This document shows, piece after piece, positions 60,387 to 64,000 of a stretch of 64,000 nt of DNA. How positions within the stretch are numbered: position 1 is the stretch's first letter; each line of letters begins with the position of its first letter. The notes beneath the pieces are model-generated. The model was not told the origin of the DNA. It saw only the letters and a list, made by a program, of their open reading frames with translations, and searched no databases. Origin of the DNA: Isoetes taiwanensis (taxonomy: Eukaryota; Streptophyta; Lycopodiopsida; Isoetales; Isoetaceae); contig JAJEKV010000082.1 in the NCBI GenBank assembly GCA_021234155.1, forward strand, positions 1,795,377 to 1,859,376, read 5' to 3'. Position numbers and translations under genes: made by a program.

Positions 60387-61651
60387 ATGGTTTCAGTTTA
60401 TCTAGAATCTGTGGAATGGAATCTAGATTTGCAATTTTGAAAACTAGAACTAGTTTGAAATTCTAGAGCATGGATGGATTTATCTAGAAGCTTCTATTGA
60501 TCGAAGAACAGATGCATTCAGTTAGCCTGTAAAGCAGTTATTCTCTTGGACTAATCTTTGTTTGTGATGAAGAAATCGGCATTCTCTTAACTTTTCAGAA
60601 ACATGTGAATGGAGCTTGAATTTCTGACATCTTTTTAATTAATGGAAAAACAGAATAGCTAGAGTTCAGAAAATGGTCTGAGCAACTAAAGCAGCAGTTT
60701 TAAGTTTCATTAGAAACTTGCAGTAACCTGATACGATCAAATAAGATCAAAGAATATGCTTTAGCTTGCAGTCTAAAGCAAGAGTGAATTCAGTTTACGG
60801 AAGATACTAGCATAAGTAGGATGAGAGTAATTTATTGGCAGATTGGCAAAATTGTCATTGAGAATTGAGACGAAATTTCTTTAATTAAAAAGATGCAGCA
60901 GAATACCGTAAAGGAAGCTTCCATGGATATTTAAGAGAAAGTCAGGCATGAGAGATAGATCTATCTTGTGCACACTCAAGTCTAGAAGAGCCACTGCATT
61001 CAACCGTGCGATTATCAGCGAATTGTTCTAAAATATCTTCGACCTAGCTTCCTACTTCAACGAATACCAGATCCGCTAGGCTGTTACAGACGATAATTAG
61101 TGGATATTAATTATGAACCATAAGCCTTGTTTGCAGGTAGCCAAAATTTCGATCTTTCCTTAAGCCAATTCCTGAAGCCTGAACCTTAGAATTTGGATGG
61201 TTGCTAGAGCTAGTGGTTTTTTATTGAATTACCATTTTCCTAATTTTTTCCAAATTTGGATGGTTGCTAGAGAGTGTTCTCCAGTGGTTACAATTGTATT
61301 GAGTTACCTTTTAACTGACACCTTCTCTACTCTATCTTATTCTATTCTTTCCAGGTCAATAAGCCATAGTCAAACTTAAAACTTTGAATTTTGCAGTCAT
61401 CTGACGTTTACATCTTGTAGTTGCATCAATTTGGTAATTGATGATCTTGACCTTCTATATCCTTAAGCCTGTTAATAATTAATCTTGTGAATATTTAGCC
61501 TTAAGGGCTGGACAAATTTTAAGCCTAAAGGGCTGGACTTGAATATTTCTGATTGTGGACTCAATCAGGGTTGCAGCCATGGATTTGGTTGTGCTAAATT
61601 TGCCATATAATTCCTTGATCGAGGACGATCAATCCTGGGAAGGGGAGGAAT

Positions 61652-62216
61652 TGATACGGTGGTGCTCGGGGGAATGTTTATCGGGAGCAAGAGAAAGAAA
61701 AAGAAAGACCAAACGTTCATATTAAGCCTTGAGTCAAGCCAAATATTCCTATTGTTTAAGTTATTAAAGGGTCTTTATTGGCTTTAAGGTTATCATACGT
61801 CAAGGAAAAAAAAGGCCAAAGGCTTAAAATAATGTTCTAAAGCTTTTGTAGAAAAATCCATCTATTTTAACAATACTTATTTTAAGGAAAAAAGGTCACG
61901 AACTTTTTCTCCTTATAAAAGGGCGGCAGCAGAATTGTGAAGGGGGGCGAATAGCAGCAACAAATTGGCTGACACCTGGGCGACAAAATTGGCAGCTACA
62001 GTGAATCGTGGACCACTTGCTATAGTGCAATCGATTCGGCTTCTGTAATTCCGAAATAGGAGACCTCGTTCCAGCCCAGTCCAACAATCTGAAGACCAAT
62101 TTCTTGATTTCCTTCTACCTTACTTCTTAACTATGGAATTCTTCTGAGATAACTCTTTTTTGCTAAGATCTTTAGCTCTTTCATGTGAAGAAACCCATTT
62201 CTATTCCAGCCTATTT
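61652..62216 (+). repeat. Truncated 3' LTR of the LARD-type element
   Basis: About 565 bp matching the first two thirds of the 5' LTR, preceded by a purine tract. Confidence 0.8.
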
Positions 62217-62603
62217 ACACGAACCGTTAGCCTTCACACTTATAATTAAATTCCCCCTGAAAACCCCCTTTGGTTTGGGTGCATATTCACACGGGAGGTG
62301 ACTCCGGGCATCGAGAGCTGTTGGATTGGCATATGCACCCTTTATTTTTTGATCTACACCGTATGTAAAGTCCCTTGTTTGTGGGGTATGCATGTACAAA
62401 ATTTGCCATATTGTATAAGAAGATTTGCAAAATACTATAAGATTTGAGATAATGTACTATATGGTGTTCATTTTATACATGCGAAACATAATTTTAGGGG
62501 CTCTCGCTGCCCTACGTCACCCTCCGTGTGAATATGCACCCAAACCAAAAGGGGTTTTCAGGGGAAATTTAATTATAAGTGTGAAGGCTAATGGTTTGTG
62601 TTA
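62217..62603. mobile_element. MITE with long inverted repeats (copy 2)
   Basis: About 100-base arms at 62217-62317 and 62501-62603 are near-perfect reverse complements and match the arms of the element at 5248-5701, as does the central segment (TGTGGGGTATGCATGTACAA). No ORF. It marks the point where the LARD 3' LTR is lost. Confidence 0.85.
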
Positions 62604-64000
62604 TGAAATTGTTTTGGCCCCTTCGGAGCCCTGGGAAAAAGTATTCATATTTTTAAAAGAAAAAGATCGACATATCATAAAAACATAAATTTTGTACTAT
62701 AATCGCATTCCTAAGGTTTTCTATTGCATCAAAGAAGGAAAGGATAGTGGTTGGACCATATCCAAAGGCACATAAAACTCGGAAATACACATATTGCCAC
62801 ATGTGAACATCATAATTTGAAGTGCTATTATTGTGTTCAAAATACCAAGATGATTGCATGGATCAATAACGTGCTATAATTCCACATTCCGCGCTATAAA
62901 TAATGTTCTTATGAAGTCATGTGGCAAGGTATTTGCAATGGAAAACAAATTCCATAATCCACATTCCATGCTACAAAAAATGATGGTATGGACTTGGAGT
63001 TCTTCATATGGAGTCATGCACAGTATGGAGTCATGCTGAGGAAGGAATATCTAACATTCACAGGTGATCACAAAGGATTTTCAGTCCTTTGGCAATCTGA
63101 TTGCTCTGATTTGGAACAAGAAGACCTACAGGGATTTTAAGTGCTTTGCCAAGCCAGCCTTCTGTAGTTCTCGAGCAACTTAGCCGACTTTAACAGAGGT
63201 GAACCTATAGCTATAGCCAAACCTTAACCTTGTTTCTCTTCTATTATATTCTACTCTTGATTTCAAGTCCCAACTATCAAACTAGCACATAAGATCTTAA
63301 AACTCCAACTATCAAACTAGCACACAAGATTTTAAAACTGAGAAAGTTGAAGCACATGTATATATAACCAGCAAAAGGTATTCCTTATTTTACAACCTTG
63401 TGGTGAAGTGGATTTCTAACAAGGAGCGTAAACTTTTTTCCTCCTTAGCTTTCTTTTTTGCTTCCTGCATCACAAGATTGATTGAGAAATTAAAAGTATT
63501 AATTCATTTTCTCTAGAAACAAAAAGCTTTTAATTTGTCTATGGCATTGCACATGAGGAATGGGAGAAACAAGCTTGCAAATATGACAAAAACACTAACA
63601 AAATTCAACGCTTTCAAATAATAAGATAATGGCCTGAATATGACAAAAAAATAATGCATTCAGGCCTACTGGAAACCAGCTACTCTAGATGGAACTTAAA
63701 AAATAAGGCTTGTGATGTTCAAATGAAATTGCAATAGAAGATTCACAACAGAACATATGGCAGTGGAATGGACTGATTTATGTTGCTGCATTGTGCAGCT
63801 AAAAGGGATACTGAGAAACTTGGGTGAGAAGAACGTATTGCATGGTGAAAACAAAAAACTCAATGCAAACAAATGCTAACAAGCTGCTGGACTTACTGTA
63901 ATAAGGTCGAAACCCCCTCCATAGATATGAAGTTATTAAATATGAGCAAAAACAAATGCTTAGAATCAGAGCAGGCAAGAATCGGTAAAAAATTTCAGTT
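62604..64000. other. No confident gene
   Basis: AT-rich. One possible terminal exon on the minus strand at 63390-63464: a TTGTGATGCAG acceptor, then EAKKKAKEEKSLRSLLEIHF and a TAA stop. A short tandem duplication (CAACTATCAAACTAGCACA) lies at about 63269 and 63306. No domain recognised. Confidence 0.3.

Larger units (their letters stand above)
59481..62216 (+). mobile_element. Coding-less LTR element (LARD/TRIM type), 3' end lost
   Basis: 5' LTR 59481-60371 (891 bp; ends CGTATCA), initiator-Met primer site TGGTATCAGAGC at 60375-60386, interior 60387-61651 with no gag or pol motif, purine tract GGGAAGGGGAGGAAT at about 61637-61650, and 3' LTR from TGATACGG at 61652 to about 62216, where a MITE begins and the LTR does not resume. 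The LTRs differ at many positions, so this is an old insertion. Such elements move with proteins from other elements. Confidence 0.8.

Overview
The window reads as nuclear DNA of a land plant with a large, transposon-rich genome. Evidence: two intron-bearing plant genes (a BZR1-domain beta-amylase and a small RRM protein), Ty3, Ty1/copia and LINE retrotransposons, a CACTA-type DNA transposon, MITEs and a SINE. A non-seed plant such as a fern is my guess from the overall style; the sequence does not prove it. About 75 to 80 percent of the window is mobile DNA, mostly nested three deep.

Region by region. (1) 1-16868: a plus-strand LINE (ORF1, endonuclease, start of the reverse transcriptase) is split by a complete 14390-bp Ty3 retrotransposon on the minus strand (615-15004; TG...CA LTRs; perfect 5-bp target duplication GCCAC). 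This Ty3 element has gag with three zinc knuckles, protease, RT/RNase H, integrase, a long extra ORF before the 3' LTR and, antisense between pol and that ORF, a small cysteine-rich ORF behind its own TATA promoter. Its integrase tail is interrupted by about 3.25 kb of foreign DNA holding a MITE and intron-containing host-gene fragments. (2) 16986-32326: an unidentified broken ORF, then a decayed Ty3 element whose gag is split by a CACTA-like transposon (about 19360-28366, 22-bp perfect TIRs, subterminal repeat arrays). Inside the transposon sits a young copia element (21801-26714, target duplication GTAAC, LTRs differing at one base).

(3) 33856-42782 is the genic island. A MITE and a SINE lie upstream of the BZR1-BAM gene (nine coding exons, 751 residues, 35087-39938, plus strand). 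Its 3' end converges on a two-exon RRM gene resembling EDM3/AIPP1 (42060-42782, minus strand). (4) 44763-59400 holds several LINE pieces, a short non-autonomous LTR element (47820-55963) whose 3' LTR is split by a 6116-bp DNA transposon (49685-55800, 8-bp target duplication GAGTTCTT), and a LINE inside that transposon. (5) 59481-62603 is a coding-less LTR element (LARD/TRIM type) cut by a second copy of the MITE first seen at 5248. The last 1.4 kb has no convincing gene.

No bacterial-type operons, CRISPR arrays or rRNA genes are present, and no confident tRNA gene. The strongest candidates for new biology are the antisense cysteine-rich gene and the extra ORF in the 14.4-kb Ty3 element, the host-exon-bearing insert in its integrase gene, and the recently moved copia copy with broken coding regions.
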